Source: Homalodisca vitripennis (Eukaryota > Arthropoda > Insecta > Hemiptera > Cicadellidae). From it: a stretch of DNA of 64,000 nucleotides. Positions 24,545 through 37,846 of this stretch are shown here, piece after piece (position 1 is the first letter of the stretch; every line of letters begins with the position of its first letter). The stretch lies in assembly GCF_021130785.1 (NCBI RefSeq), contig NC_060213.1:119107001-119171000 (forward strand), given 5' to 3'. Both the position numbers and the translations under genes were made by a program. The notes under the pieces are model-generated. The model was not told where the DNA came from and searched no databases. It was given only the letters and a program-made list of their open reading frames with translations.

Positions 24545-26483
24545 GGTATGACAAATAGTTTTTCCACTTATTCGCATTACTGCAATGAACATCTACATAA
24601 ATGATATTACTAAAAACTTTTTCTCTTTAACTATACTTTTAGCTTATATCTTGAAAAAAAAACTCTTAAAAAGTAAAATCTTCGCTTCTATCTACTACTT
24701 TGAACATTCTAGAAGGAATCCTCTTCCTGGCTACTAAAACAGAAATTTAAAGGTGGGCTCTTTAAGAATTATAAAAATAGAAAATATTTTATTCCACTTA
24801 GTATGTATTTTCAAAAGAAGAATAAAAGACGTTTGTAACAAGTTTTTGCAGTTATGTAAACGTTTGTGTAATATTTATTTTTGTTAGTTTAATAATTGTG
24901 ATATTACGTTCCTTACGTTCTATACTGTGCCATTTTAAACATAGTTTATCTATTTATACTTCTCATGGTTATACCGTGGATGCAAATATCCCACATGAAA
25001 TTGGAGATACAAATATTAATAACGTTATCCTAGAAAATAAATAAGTTATTCAACTCTGAAAATTTGCTATTGCTCCTGTAGTCACTCATTATGAGTATTA
25101 TTAATGTCCTCTTTTGAGGGTTCCGCTCGGATGGTAAAGGCTTGCTGGGGCTGGGACATATTCGATTAAATATTTAGTTTCTTTACTTATTAAGAAGCGT
25201 CACTCTTTCCTACAGTAGACACTGCACTGCACTGAAATAATACATTATTACCTCAGAATAAAGATATGCACGAGAAAATCTCGGATTACAGAATTAACAA
25301 TAGTATGGACCTTCCATTAGAAAATTTGCGTCATCAGTACTTAGTTAGTCTCTGAGCTCTAGCGAAGCTTATCCCTTAAGAATCTATAAATATACACTAA
25401 AGTATTTATATATATTATGTATACTAATCATGTATACTAAGATAATACGAGTAATATCGGATTTCTTCTTCACATTTGGAGCCAACAGTAAAACAATGTA
25501 ATATCTCTGTCTAATGCACCATAAATACTCCAACAGTTTTAAGCAAAAAGTCTGAACATCAAAATATTAAAAAAAATAAATGAACAACTTTTTGGTGTGA
25601 CACAAAATAAGTATTGTAATCTTAAACCGTCTATTGTACTCAAGAATTAAATCAAATTCTGTTTAATTGAATCAAAATATCGTTCAGAATAATGAAAATT
25701 CTCTAAGATATAATAAAAACTACGTTAAAATCAGTTTTTTAATTGATTGCGAAATCTTTAAAATAAAATGTAATTTGTAAGAGATTCTTCTTTAATATTT
25801 TCACTAAAAATAGTCAAATGTAAATTATAATTTGTATTCATTTCATTAATATTTGTAACTTCCTTAAGGATTTAAAAATTTATTCGGTAGATTAAGTTTC
25901 ACATAATATTCTGTTATTTTTCACAAATTATTGGTATTAAAAAATTGGTTATTAAATTGGTATTAAAAAAGTATAATACAGCACCTCATTTGAAAGTTTC
26001 AAATATAATTTTAGTGTAACAGGGCCAAAGGTTTACAAAGCGAGTTAATTAGTCGAATTATCTGGATGAAAAAATGTTGGAGTTTAAAAAATATAGTTTA
26101 AAATATTTTAAATTTGCATGCTATACATGTACGCATATATTGTAACTGTAGGCCTACCGCTTTAAACTTGGCCGTTTAAAGGTGATAATTTTTAAAATGT
26201 TTGTTAATTTCCAACACTTCTTATTACTGAAGGGATATAGTTATCTATGCTTTAATAAGTTTGAAAGTGTAAATGGAGTTAAATTGTATAAAACATGTAT
26301 GTATTTGTAGCTTTATTCACTGCAGTTAACATTTTTTTATCTCAAATTTACGATTGGTTGAAGTGGTTGATACGTTTGTAGTAAACATAATATAGCTGAA
26401 ATTAAAATTTGCGTCAAAACATAGCAACGTTTATATGTGTATATTTAAATAAACACATATATAAATTATATTTAATTATTCAT
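24545..26483. other. AT-rich intergenic stretch, nothing identified
   Basis: No open frame of note, no splice-bounded coding segment and no repeat relationship that I could see. Confidence 0.5.
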
Positions 26484-26510
26484 TATATATATATATATAT
26501 ATATTCATAT

Positions 26511-26628
26511 ATAATGGTAGCACATTCAACCGGCAAGTGAGAGATCCGGGTTCGAGTCCCGGCGGAGCAAGTACTTTTTGCGATTCAATGTTTATTGAAA
26601 TTAAATTAGGCTATTGCCATTTATACAC

Positions 26629-26631
<3 letters not shown>
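26511..26631 (+). mobile_element. tRNA-derived SINE, copy 3, 5'-truncated
   Basis: The head begins inside box A (ATAATGGTAGCACATTC) directly after an AT microsatellite, so the acceptor 5' strand is missing. Box B is perfect (26549-26559). The head ends at 26569 and is followed by AGTACTTTTTGCGATTCAAT, GAAATTAAATTAGGC and ATTGCCATTTATA, then a long AT array. This is the best-preserved tail of the family in the window. Confidence 0.8.
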
Positions 26632-26673
<42 letters not shown>

Positions 26674-26713
26674 ATATATATATATAATTTATATATATAT
26701 ATATATATGTATA

Positions 26714-26746
<33 letters not shown>
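26632..26746. repeat. AT microsatellite array
   Basis: AT runs broken three times by ATAATTTATA-type interruptions, immediately after the SINE tail. Confidence 0.95.
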
Positions 26747-26747
<1 letters not shown>

Positions 26748-26870
26748 AATTTGAATTGAATTAAATTGCATTTATTCAAGAAATTATACATTTCTGAGGC
26801 CCCGCTAAGTACAATACTTGTCAGCGGGAAACCTATATAACTATATTTAACTACAGTTGAGATACATAAT
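26747..26870 (-). mobile_element. Possible 3' end of a non-LTR retrotransposon
   Basis: The minus strand reads AGCGGGGCCTCAGAAATG, then GAATAAATGCAATTTAATTC and short AATTC-type repeats before an AT run. An AATAAA followed by short simple repeats is typical of the 3' tails of Jockey/CR1-like elements. No reverse transcriptase is present, so this would be a severely truncated copy. The family is not identified. Confidence 0.35.
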
Positions 26871-29641
26871 ATATATATATATACATAAACATATTATATA
26901 CTTATTGCGTTAGTCCGAGTGTAAGATTTCTTTGAATTATCTTCAAAAATTTCTTCAGATAACTAACGTTTTATCCGTTCCTCATAAATATTCCAGTTTT
27001 TAAGTCAAACTCTAAACTCAATACGCAAAGAGTTAATTTATAACAAAAAGAAATTTTTAATGTTAAATTCTTTATTACACAAACAAAACAAACAAGTTTA
27101 TTGTTTCCTTTTGTAGAGAATAATATTACATTACTACAGTTTTGTAAGCTTAAGAAATTACAACACAACCAACATTAGGAATTTAATCCCATTGCGTCAA
27201 CTGTGGGACAGTTTGTCAAGTGGGTGAAAGACTCGATGTTTCTAATTTGCGTGAGCCGTGACCCGAAATGTATAGTTAACTTTGGCATTGAGGTTGAAAT
27301 GAGGAAAAGCCTAATTAATTAAAATTGATTACAATGATGTTCATTGAACTTTTTTCTTATTTTAATACGTAGTAATTGTTTACTGAAATATCGTAAAGCA
27401 GAAAATCTGAAAAAATAAAACATTGGACATAGACTACAATTCTGCGCAACCGTTATATTTAAGCTATTATAGGCCAGCATGCCTTTCAGCGCTATAAAGC
27501 AACATTTTAATATACGTTAAAATACTATTATTATTTAAATATTAACTCTACTCCTCATTGGAAACACTGAATTTGTTAAACGAAATTTGCATTTAGAGTT
27601 AGTTAAAATACGAGGTGTATAACATTGGCTATTACGAGACAACACACCATCGTATTCCGATCCGTAATAGGGCCTTCAATTTATATCTGTCAATCTTTAT
27701 AAGATAGCTTCCACGTAACATTATTCCCAATAACTTTATAACCTGAGCTAAGCCCTCGTTAGCTTACGTTAGTTTAAGCATCTAAGATCTATGAAAGACG
27801 GCGGAACCACATTAAAAGCTATTAATTTTAAAATTTCTTGAACTCAACTAACTTAAAATGTTTTCACTCATTTTAGGGAGTGATTATTATATTATTGAAT
27901 GTAGAAATATTAGATAGATAATAAATTAGAGTGGAAGCTACACGGTCAAAGTCGATCGCACTGCTGCTTCCCAGAGAGCGCGTAGTTTACCCAAATCTAA
28001 GCAAGTAATTGTCAAATTTACCATCTAAAGTTGGTTAAAATGAGGCTTCATGTTGGAGAGCAAAATATTTTCTTTGCTAGAATTTAGTGTTTATAATATT
28101 TTTTTATTAAATTAAATATTTCAGGATTACCTTAAATTAGAAAAATTTGGAATATAAACTTTAGTATGAATATTTTTGAAACAATTTCTGTATCCGCAAA
28201 TTTATATCAATCTCTTAGTGGCGGCGTAGAGCAAAAAATTAAATTAAACCTAAAAGTCTTAAGAAGTCAATAATAGTTTCGTGGAATTATGAAATAAATT
28301 TTTATAATATCTTCTCAGCGCACACAATAACACACGCCATATATTTTCATGGTTAAACTGCTTATGTTTGCGATTTTTTGTAATAAAAATCATAATTGCG
28401 ATTAAATAAATACACGCAAACATCGTTTTTACATATAATAAGGTGTTAGCTACTATATAGTTTTGCCTAAAACTAAAAACTGGTGCAAGAGAAAATTTTC
28501 AAAAAGTTTAAGTTCTTTGTAAGAATTACAGCATTTTGCGAGTAAAAATGTATATTCTTCACGTAAGAGGGCTGAAGCTAAACTTAACATAAGAACTGAA
28601 TTAACCCTTCCCATAATGGCTACGTTGAGTGTAAATTTCTAATGTCTATAATTATCATTTTAATCCAATATATTACTCCTAGCCCACACTAATAGCCTAA
28701 AGAAACAAAAGCACTATACTAATGCAATTTCTGCGTATTTATAATTTTCAAGCGTATTTTTAAATTAAGTCCTGTAGACCCCTTTGCGCCTGATGAAGGA
28801 CAAACATATGTGTATGTTTTTTTTTTTATTATGTTGAGGTATCATCATTATACTTCTCCTTTCCTGATGTCCGAAATATGCAAAATACAAATGCATCGTT
28901 AGTTTCAAACCTTACCATATTGTGGAATTGACTCTGTTCATGATAAGTTAAAATAGGGTTGGTTTTTTATAATTTTTAAAACCAATATTTTCATTTCAGT
29001 GACATGTTATTAATGAATCCACGACTGAAGTAAATTATAATTTTTTAACTAATTATAGTTTTAAAAATTACATGTTTTTTTAAGCAATTTCATATAGTTG
29101 TTACTTTTTATAAACTCATGCCATAAGTTATCCTTAATGTACATACTTTAAAACGTCATAATGTAACATTTTCCCAAATACTGTAGTTATGGAATTTTAT
29201 TCTACTTATATTATTATGTTACTCGCAATATTATTCTCAAGGGCTTACATTGATCAAAGGTGTATTTAATGATAACTAGTATTTTTTGTAGGATATATCC
29301 CAAATTGATTTACAAACAACATACAATAAAATAATAAACAAGAAGAAAACAAAAAAGAATGTTATGATTTAAAGTACTAATTAATATACGACAGAGCCAC
29401 TATACACAGTCGTTAACACAATGTATGGTTGACATGCATAATCTGTCATGTTATGGATATATTAATACGTCCTTTGAGTTAATTATGTTTGATAATACTC
29501 GAGATCGAATATTCCGATCAATATGCAATTTTAAAACGTATATTTTCATTTTCAGCACAAATTTTTTGGTTGTTTAGAATTTACGTTTTTGAAATCAGTG
29601 ATAAAATCCATTCTATATCCTGCAGTAAAAAGTTGTCAGGG
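26871..29641. other. AT-rich stretch, nothing identified
   Basis: No supported gene or RNA. The part just before 29642 may already belong to the large duplication, since the window starts inside copy A and its left boundary cannot be seen. Confidence 0.5.
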
Positions 29642-30463
29642 ATGTCAGGAACAATGAATAAATCAGTTACACTGTCGCAACTTGTGTTTAATTATAAATC
29701 ATTAAAATGATAAGTACGTAAAACTCTCATTCAACTGTATGTCAGTATGGAAATGTTTAACTTTATATTTGATAACTAAGTATATACTACTCAAGTTAAC
29801 AACATAGAAGATTAGTTTACTTATTATATAGCTTTTATCATTCCAGTTATGGTTAAATTATACATCTTGGTGACAAAACACATTTTTTAAGTTTGTAGTC
29901 TTCATAGGATAAACGACATGAAGGTGTAATATAAATATGAATTTCGAAAGATTACCAGACGGTTTAGGTGATTTATGTAGTTGCGATATATTTTAGCACC
30001 AATAGCGATGGTGCTGATGTAGTTAACATGGAACTATTACCTGTATTAGTTACGTCACGGACATGACAGTCAACCTGTCATTGGTTATAACAACAGTCTG
30101 TTCATGTGTTTGTGTGTGTAATACATTCACAATGGTACAACAAAACAACAATATAGTAACCTATTTATGCATACAATTATTTATACATTACTGCATTAAA
30201 ATAGTTTTTTATTTTTGAAACTGTGTTTCCAAATTTTAACAACATTGTAAAATAAAATAATAATTAATAAATTATCAAACAGGAATACTGATTGGTACAT
30301 TCTATACAAGTTTTATACGCTACAAAACCTTCTTAAATCCTACCTACAAGATTCTAGGTAGCCTTGCATATTCAATTTTATATTTTAAATGATAGTATTT
30401 CTTATACTATATGGATTTTGTTTTTTATATGTTTTTATAACGAAACTATGAAAAGAATTTGAT

Positions 30464-30573
30464 TTAAATTTCTTCCGACTCTTTTTGAATCTCTTCAGAC
30501 AGCCTTGATATCCAGATTCCTGGAGTGATATCTTTGACGTCAGACTCTTCACTAAACGGCAGGTGAACTGGTG
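30464..30573 (-). CDS. Copy B of the possible terminal exon
   Basis: Same 110 bases as 819-928, with no indel: acceptor-like TTTAG, 35 open codons, TAA at 30464-30466. Its presumed upstream partner in copy B (32788-32904) is frameshifted. Confidence 0.35.
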
Positions 30574-32787
30574 CTAAACTCGGCTTTTAATTTGAATCAG
30601 CCGATCCCGTACTTATAAAGATGGAGATCACAATGAAAATCTGCTGAAAAGTTATAATTAAGTCATCAATGACAATTGTTTTTGACAGTTTGGTTACATT
30701 AGATTTAACAATGGTTTAGTTATACTTAAAGTATTTTTGAAATTACTTTCTAACATCCCATTGAAAAAATATTCTTTTGAAATTGTATAAAATGGCTATT
30801 TAGTAACTAGAAAGAGTGAAACAATGAACGCTCCTAGAGGCTAAACGTTTAAGTATATTATACATAAAATATAATAGTATAATAGTAAAATATATAAGTA
30901 TATAAAAACAACGACAAGAATAAAAAAGTTCAAATATTGAAAATCAAATAAGACATAACTGTCATTAATTGTGGTCTCAGTTACTGTAAGCCTTGTTTGC
31001 ATATTATGCACTATAATTTATGTTTTGTCACTGCAGATCCTAAACAGTCTATTAATTATTAGTAGTATTAGTAGTGTAATGTGAACTATTACATGCAGTT
31101 ACCATGATGGTCCCCGACCACTTCATTCAGTAGTCCTCCATTTCAATTCGTCTCTTGGCCATCAAACTTTATTAGCTGTGTTTACAGGCTTAATATGCGT
31201 ATTTGCTATTAACTCGATCGGTCAAACCACTCTGTGCGGGGCTCGGTGAAGTTAAATAATTAATCCACATAGTCAGTGCTATATCCCATAAAAATATTCT
31301 GTATATTCTGTAAACAGTAAAACTTTATTTTCCTTGGAAACGCAATACTACAATATTACAGTATATTCTTAAAAATAATGGAAACTATTGGAAATTATTA
31401 TTTCATTGTTGATTACCTTTCGCATGAGACCGGACTCCGCCACAACCTAACCTACTGTCAGTGCCCCGTCTTACACCTCATTTGTCACTTGTCACGAGGC
31501 AATACATTATCTGTCTGCGGCTGTGGGAATATTTATTCTGTTAAAAATTGCCATATATTCTTGATTAAAAAACATAAAACTATCAAACAAGTATTGTAGT
31601 TAAAAGTAACAACCCTTAATTCATGTACATAAAGTTAAAATTGACATACATTTTTGCAAAAATAATATTTAAACAAACAATATTTAATTGACACGTATTA
31701 TTATTGCAGTGTATTGTTTTAATCAATAATTAAAATCTAATAAGAAACGAGCTTGTAAATTTAATCATTTTCTTGTTATCAATCCATTCACAGCTCAAAA
31801 ACATAATATACGTATACACATGTGACATATGTATACGAACGTAAAGCATTTACAAACAAGTAATTAAATAATAAAACATGTTTAATTATAATATAAGTGT
31901 CTTCAGTGTTATTATAAAATTCACAATAATAAGTTAAAGAATAATCTAAAACAATATTTATGTCTTCTACTGACATTCTTACATTAAAGTTTATTCCTGC
32001 AATGGTATGGACCTGATGTACTTTCATTTGTATTTCAAGGTTTAAATAAATATTTATTAAATTTTAAATTAATTCTCGTGTGATGAGTAACACTGAAAAA
32101 CTTTAAATAATTAATTAAAACTCTAAACCGTTTTTACGCATTAAGATATATAATTTCTTAAGATATAACAAATATTTTAAGAATATAGGCTATAAAAATA
32201 CTTTAGATCTTCAAATTCACTAAGAACTGTACCACTAAATTGAATTCAATTGCACGAATAAATTATCAGAAAGAAAACTGGTGAAATGGAGTATACGCGA
32301 AATCTCCCCCACAGTTGTTAAATCAAGCCGCAGTCCTCTGGGGCTTCAAGTTTAACAAACACCAGCAAGTAAAAACTACTCTCTTCAACAAAAACATTGT
32401 ACCTTATAATTAATATAATCCATCTCATTATCGCGCTTTATTCTCTTGTATGCACAAAACGAGATTTAGGGCATATTTCACAACATGCTAAAACTATGTA
32501 AACTTATTACGTTATTATAATTACAAATAGTCATTATATTACGTAGTGATCAACGTTTCTACGTGTTAGTTCTATTGTATCCAGAATTATTATTATTGTG
32601 GTTTGCTTAATTAGGTTTGCTGCGGACTAATTAGTAAAATATAAAGAGTTCTATCAGACTCGGAATGCTCAATGAATCTTGTTTTGTTTGTATCTTAAGG
32701 ACAAGAAGAAATAAAGAAAAATGTGGACAGTAAGAGCAAGTGTATGTAGAAAGAAAAGTGTTTGAATAGAGGAATGATGTCACTCAC

Positions 32788-32904
32788 CGAAGGTGTCTTC
32801 GTTTGTCACACGCACAAACACAGCTGAGATGTCTCATCTTCCCAAAATACTCATACAGGGTTGAAACAGCATCTTTATATACGCGGAAGAGCACCAGAAG
32901 ACGT
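32788..32904 (-). pseudogene. Copy B of the possible internal exon, frameshifted by +1
   Basis: Identical to 3123-3238 with the same splice signals, except for one added A in the plus-strand sequence CGCACAAACACAG (copy A has CGCACAACACAG). This makes it 117 bases and breaks the single open frame after LRHLS-type residues. Either a real inactivating change in the duplicate or, more likely, a base-calling error in copy B. Confidence 0.45.
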
Positions 32905-34637
32905 CTGGTAGACGAAAATAAATCTTAAGTAATTCAAGCTTTCTCAAGTGCTTCGGATTTTATAAAATGCGCCATCCCGAGCTAGTTCAATATTTCACGG
33001 ACATACTGGTCTTGTAAAACGTTAATTGGTTGTGTGTCGGTGACAATTCCTTTTCCCCAGCTCAGGGTTGTGAGAATTTACCCTTCATCCGTATCCTCTA
33101 GGATGCATGATCCGGACTACCCCCTAAAAGAAAAGTATTGACTCCAGCGTGCAATGTCGTTAAAATTTAAAAAGGCGGAAAAATGGCTGTAAATGATATA
33201 ATTTATACACGAGTGTGAGTATAACCGGGCGCCCATACCCTCCCTTCAGTGTAGTGGAGTGGAAAGAGCGTGACAGTGTAATTGCGATTGAGAGGTACAG
33301 CCTCAGTCCCTTTAGTGATGGGAGAATCAAATACTTTAAAGAATTGAATACGGTGTATTCAAAAGTACACTTGTATTCCAATATGTATTCGTATATACCT
33401 GTATTTGAATACTTTGTCTGCGTTGAGTATTTTAAAACAGACAAATCAAGACTTGTCATTCTTCCTTCTCGCAATCCACATATTATATGGAATTGTACAT
33501 GCCAAAAAGGTGAGATAATCTTTTTGCTTTTTTATGCCTCCTACAATCATGCCATAGTTTATAATTTATGAATTCCAGAAAAAAAAATTATCTGTTTACT
33601 TTGCTACTTCAGTCCCGTCTAAAAGTTTCTATTCTACTGCAGGTTTTTGAATGATCGAAAAAAATAAACTAAAGCCAAAAAACCTGATTTCATATATTGT
33701 TTTCCCACATCAAGAAATAAATGTTATTTTTTATGTATCGTTTACAAATGTCTTTTTCATTAAACAATTGTATAATTAAGGATATATTCAAGTTTTCAAT
33801 TTTGTAAGTATTTATTTCTATATTATGAAACTCCCTTTAATTAATCTTTATATAGTGCCAAAATATATACGTATATTCTTCTTATTTCCCCCCAATGAAT
33901 TCTTGTATAGTAATTAGAATACAGATCTTGAATATTTTATTTTGCGCAGTGTTTATTATAAATAAGCGAATACTCAAGGATTTATTCAATCCTTTTCACA
34001 GAAAGATTATTAATTTCAAAAGTATTCTAATTCATTTTGATTTATTGGAGTACTCGAGCTGTATACTATATACTATTTGACTCTGTATTCGATTCTTCTT
34101 CCATCATTCACTACTCAGTTTCAGTTTTCTACTAACAGTTTGTGAGTGTGGAAGGACTCCGGCTGCCCCCCAACACAGTTTAGAAGAGACTCAGAAGTAG
34201 TAACCTCCAATTTCCCCAGAGTAGTCGTTGCTGTCGTAAATACGAGTTATGCCGGTTTATTGCTAAGGATCTTAACGTATTTTATCAGAATTTTAACGCT
34301 TTAGCAAGTTGGGATCGGGATATAGGTTGGTGTTCAGGATTTAACTCACTTCCTCATTCCTCGATCCTACCGCTATTCCTGCAATTATTATGATTATCAG
34401 TTAACTCTCAGTCAGTTTGTCAATAGTTTATCAAGTCGCAGCCCTTCCTTTCGAAACCAAAAACGGCACGTTGTTATTCTTATGAAATTTGGGAGCATAC
34501 GCAAATAACAATAAACGTTTGCTACCGTGGTAACATCAAATTTGTAGAGCATTTGAACCTTTACACCACGAATTCCTTACAAGCGGTAAATTCACTGGGA
34601 GGCTGCAGATAACCTCTAGAGCCTTAAATGATAGGTA

Positions 34638-34822
34638 GGCCCACTATCCGCCAGGGATTACTGGGCCACTACCCGCCAGGGATTACTGGGCCAATATCCG
34701 CTAGGAATACCTGGGCCACTACCCGCCAGGGATTACTGGGCCACTATCCGCCAGGGATTACTGGGCCACTATCCGCCAGGGATTACTGGACCACTATTCG
34801 CCAGGGATTTACTGGGCCACTT
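34638..34822. repeat. 25-bp minisatellite, copy B
   Basis: Same array as 4942-5124, with the same order of variant units and an extra T in GGGATTTACTGGG near its right end. Confidence 0.9.
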
Positions 34823-35762
34823 CTTTTAAGCTATTTACAAAAAAATTCAAAGCTACTTTATATCTGGCACAAAGAGGGCATTTCCAGTTATTCAATAATC
34901 CAAATTTTTAATAAATATTTTTGAGTTTTAGTAACTTAATCGCTTAACAAAGAAGGGAATGCTCAGGAAATTTTACATTATGTTTTAATGTTTGTGCCTG
35001 TTTAATTTTTTTTTTTATTTCAATATATATTCTCATATTTAATCTTGTTACTTATATACCATGAATGTGAAAATAAACTTCGTTTATGGTAATGTAAGTG
35101 GAACATACAGACATGAAAACATATATGTGTTTATGTAAATGTTATTAACCAAATGATGTTGTAAAAAAAAAAAAAAATTAAAAAACTTACCATTATGTTT
35201 AAAAATAGTAACTATAGTATTATTTAGATTTCCTTCTCAAGAATATTTCTAAATGCAAGACCTCTAAGCCATTTATATTCAAATGACAATGGATTCTTTG
35301 CCTCCAGTTCTGAAAGGAAGATCGTAATCTCCCTAGGTGACAGCTTGAATACACTGATCAGTTCAGTAAATCAAGGGTGATCCAGAATGTTTAAAAAATA
35401 TTACAGATTTGCATCAGATTGTACAATGTTTTATAGAAAGTTCGTTACATAAAACATTTTAAAAGTTAATACGTAAATTATTTATTAACATCATTCTGTT
35501 TCTTCTTTCGTCCAACACTATCGTCGCATTTTAATGTCAGGTTCTCGTATGTTAGTAAAAAGAAAGTGTTTTCTTGGTCAATTTAATTTTTATTGCATAC
35601 TAATTATATGAATAACGTTACTTATTTATGCTATAACGTATTATTACTTGTTTTATATTTTATTTCTTGTTTTATGACGTTAATTATTGTAGTTTTTACT
35701 CGTTTATTTATTTTGTTACAGGATAATTGAGCAATTTCGTATTATGAAATTACATATATAAC

Positions 35763-35818
35763 TATATATATATATATATATAATATATATATATATATAA
35801 TATATATATAATATATAT
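35763..35818. repeat. AT microsatellite, longer in copy B
   Basis: Copy A has only about 13 bases of TA here (about 6060-6072), while copy B has over 50 with ATAATA interruptions. Confidence 0.9.
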
Positions 35819-37020
35819 GGTAATTTTATGTGACATATCACACCTTATACTATAAGACACGAGTGACAAGTCCATCATAAGATTGGAATTGAAGAAGTAA
35901 ATAAAGCTTCTCTATCTCCATTATTGTGGAATCACAATTCTTTCAGCAGCAAAGGGATCATATTAGCAGTTATTGCTCTCTATAGATCTGGCTAACTTTT
36001 TCAGCTTTCCGATATTATCTTTGTATTTCCTTCCAATTTGCACCGAACAAAATTCACAAACCTGTCATGCGGAAAATTTCATAATATTTTTACAAATTCG
36101 AATCTATTTATTTGTTTCGTTACGCTGAGCAAATGAACTATTTTCTGACTTATCAGTTAAGGGAATGTTTCCTAAATACACGTAATTATCAACTTACAAT
36201 TTGCTTCGTATGATTAAGAAGATAAGTCAGTCCCAAAAATTTAGATAAATAAAAGAGGAAATAAGGCGTGGAGTCCCTTTTGAGTAGAGGGAGACCATTT
36301 GTGTACCTTTGACCAGAAAACAACAAGAATGCGAAGAGTATTGCGGAAAAACTCATTATTACGATATGATAATTTTATCCCAATGTTTACTTATGTATTC
36401 ATCTCGCCAGACAAAATAACTGTAAGGAAGATAGCAATAACAATATCATACATTTAAAAATATTAACTTTTAGCACTTTGACATCGCAGACATTGCCTAC
36501 GTAACTAGATATGGTAGTATATTTAATTCATATGAAGGGGTTATAATGTTTAGTCTAAGGTTTCTTTGTTAAGAATGTGTATGTAGGTCATATTTTTAGT
36601 CAGATATCTGTTTCCATCCATGGGTTTATCAGATAATGAATACCGTAACATGAACCAAAATGTCATATATATGTTAGTTTCACTGGTGGTCTCAAACTTA
36701 AAACCTGGTGTCCAGCGCGGGTAAAACGTATAACAGTTATGAACCAAATATTTGAACCTGTTACTAGAACTAAAAAACCCGTGAATTAAGTCATAATTAT
36801 GTAAGTATGTCAGAATAAAAATAACTCACAGGTAGAAATAAAAGAAAAGCTTTAAAGGTTTAAGTCTGACAAATTGACCACGTAAGACAGGATTGACAGA
36901 TGAAATATGTAGCAGCTGTTTGTACATTGACAGTGTGACAGCAGGTTTTAGAGAATTTAATAAATAAATAATTTTATCGTATATAATCCCATCACCGAAC
37001 ATTGAATCTAGAAGAGTGAA

Positions 37021-37804
37021 ATGAGAGTGGGTAGGGGGTGGAACTTGTGCGTGTGCGCGGGGATGGTATCCGAGCCGGAATCAGCGAACGACCGCGAGTT
37101 ACGACAAAAAGTTAAATGAAAAGAATATTTGATGAGCAGAGAAATAAGAATTATTGAAAAAATATAGAAATTGGTTTCTTTATAAACTCGTTGAGCTACA
37201 TTATTTACTAAATTCCCTTCCCTTGAGTTAGTGGTAAATAATATAAAAACGTTAGAGGCAGGCTCTATTGTTCAGGAAAGAGGTTTAGGGCTGTATCTTC
37301 CTTCCTCTAATCTGTATACTGGCTTTCGAAATACTTTCTTGGTACAGACTGACCATACAACAATATCGACCCGATCACTAACACTATCACAATCCCGACC
37401 AAATGCTGGTAGGATTCAATCTAGACAGTTTCATGTTTATAGTGTTCCAATATATTATTGCAGAGTTCTCCCTTGAAACATTTATGGTAGCAAATTTCAT
37501 ATATTGAAGTTTGCATATTTAATATTATTTTTCATGTTTAGAATTCTGGCGGCGATATCTTAAACAGTCTTATATAAATATCTAAAACGTAGACCCCTTA
37601 TTTGTGTTTGTTTTATTTTGCTTTTAAAAACTATTTTAATTCAATTATGTAAATTAAATTCGACATAGAAATTCTCAAGCTGAATGGTAATAAATATTAA
37701 TTATAGGCCTAGTTCTTATTTTCGGAAAGTCACACTGGACTACGCTCCATACTGGTAACCTACTTGACAGTAGTGAAGAATCCGGTTTTGGATCTCGGTA
37801 AATT

Positions 37805-37846
<42 letters not shown>

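Larger units (their letters stand above)
29642..37020 (+). repeat. Large direct duplication, copy B, near-identical part
   Basis: Matches 1-7270 almost base for base. Over this length copy B is only about 110 bases longer, mostly single extra bases next to an identical base (for example in T and A runs) plus a longer AT run at 35763-35818. Such one-base differences are what long-read consensus errors look like; true duplicates would normally also show scattered substitutions, which are rare here. Confidence 0.9.
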
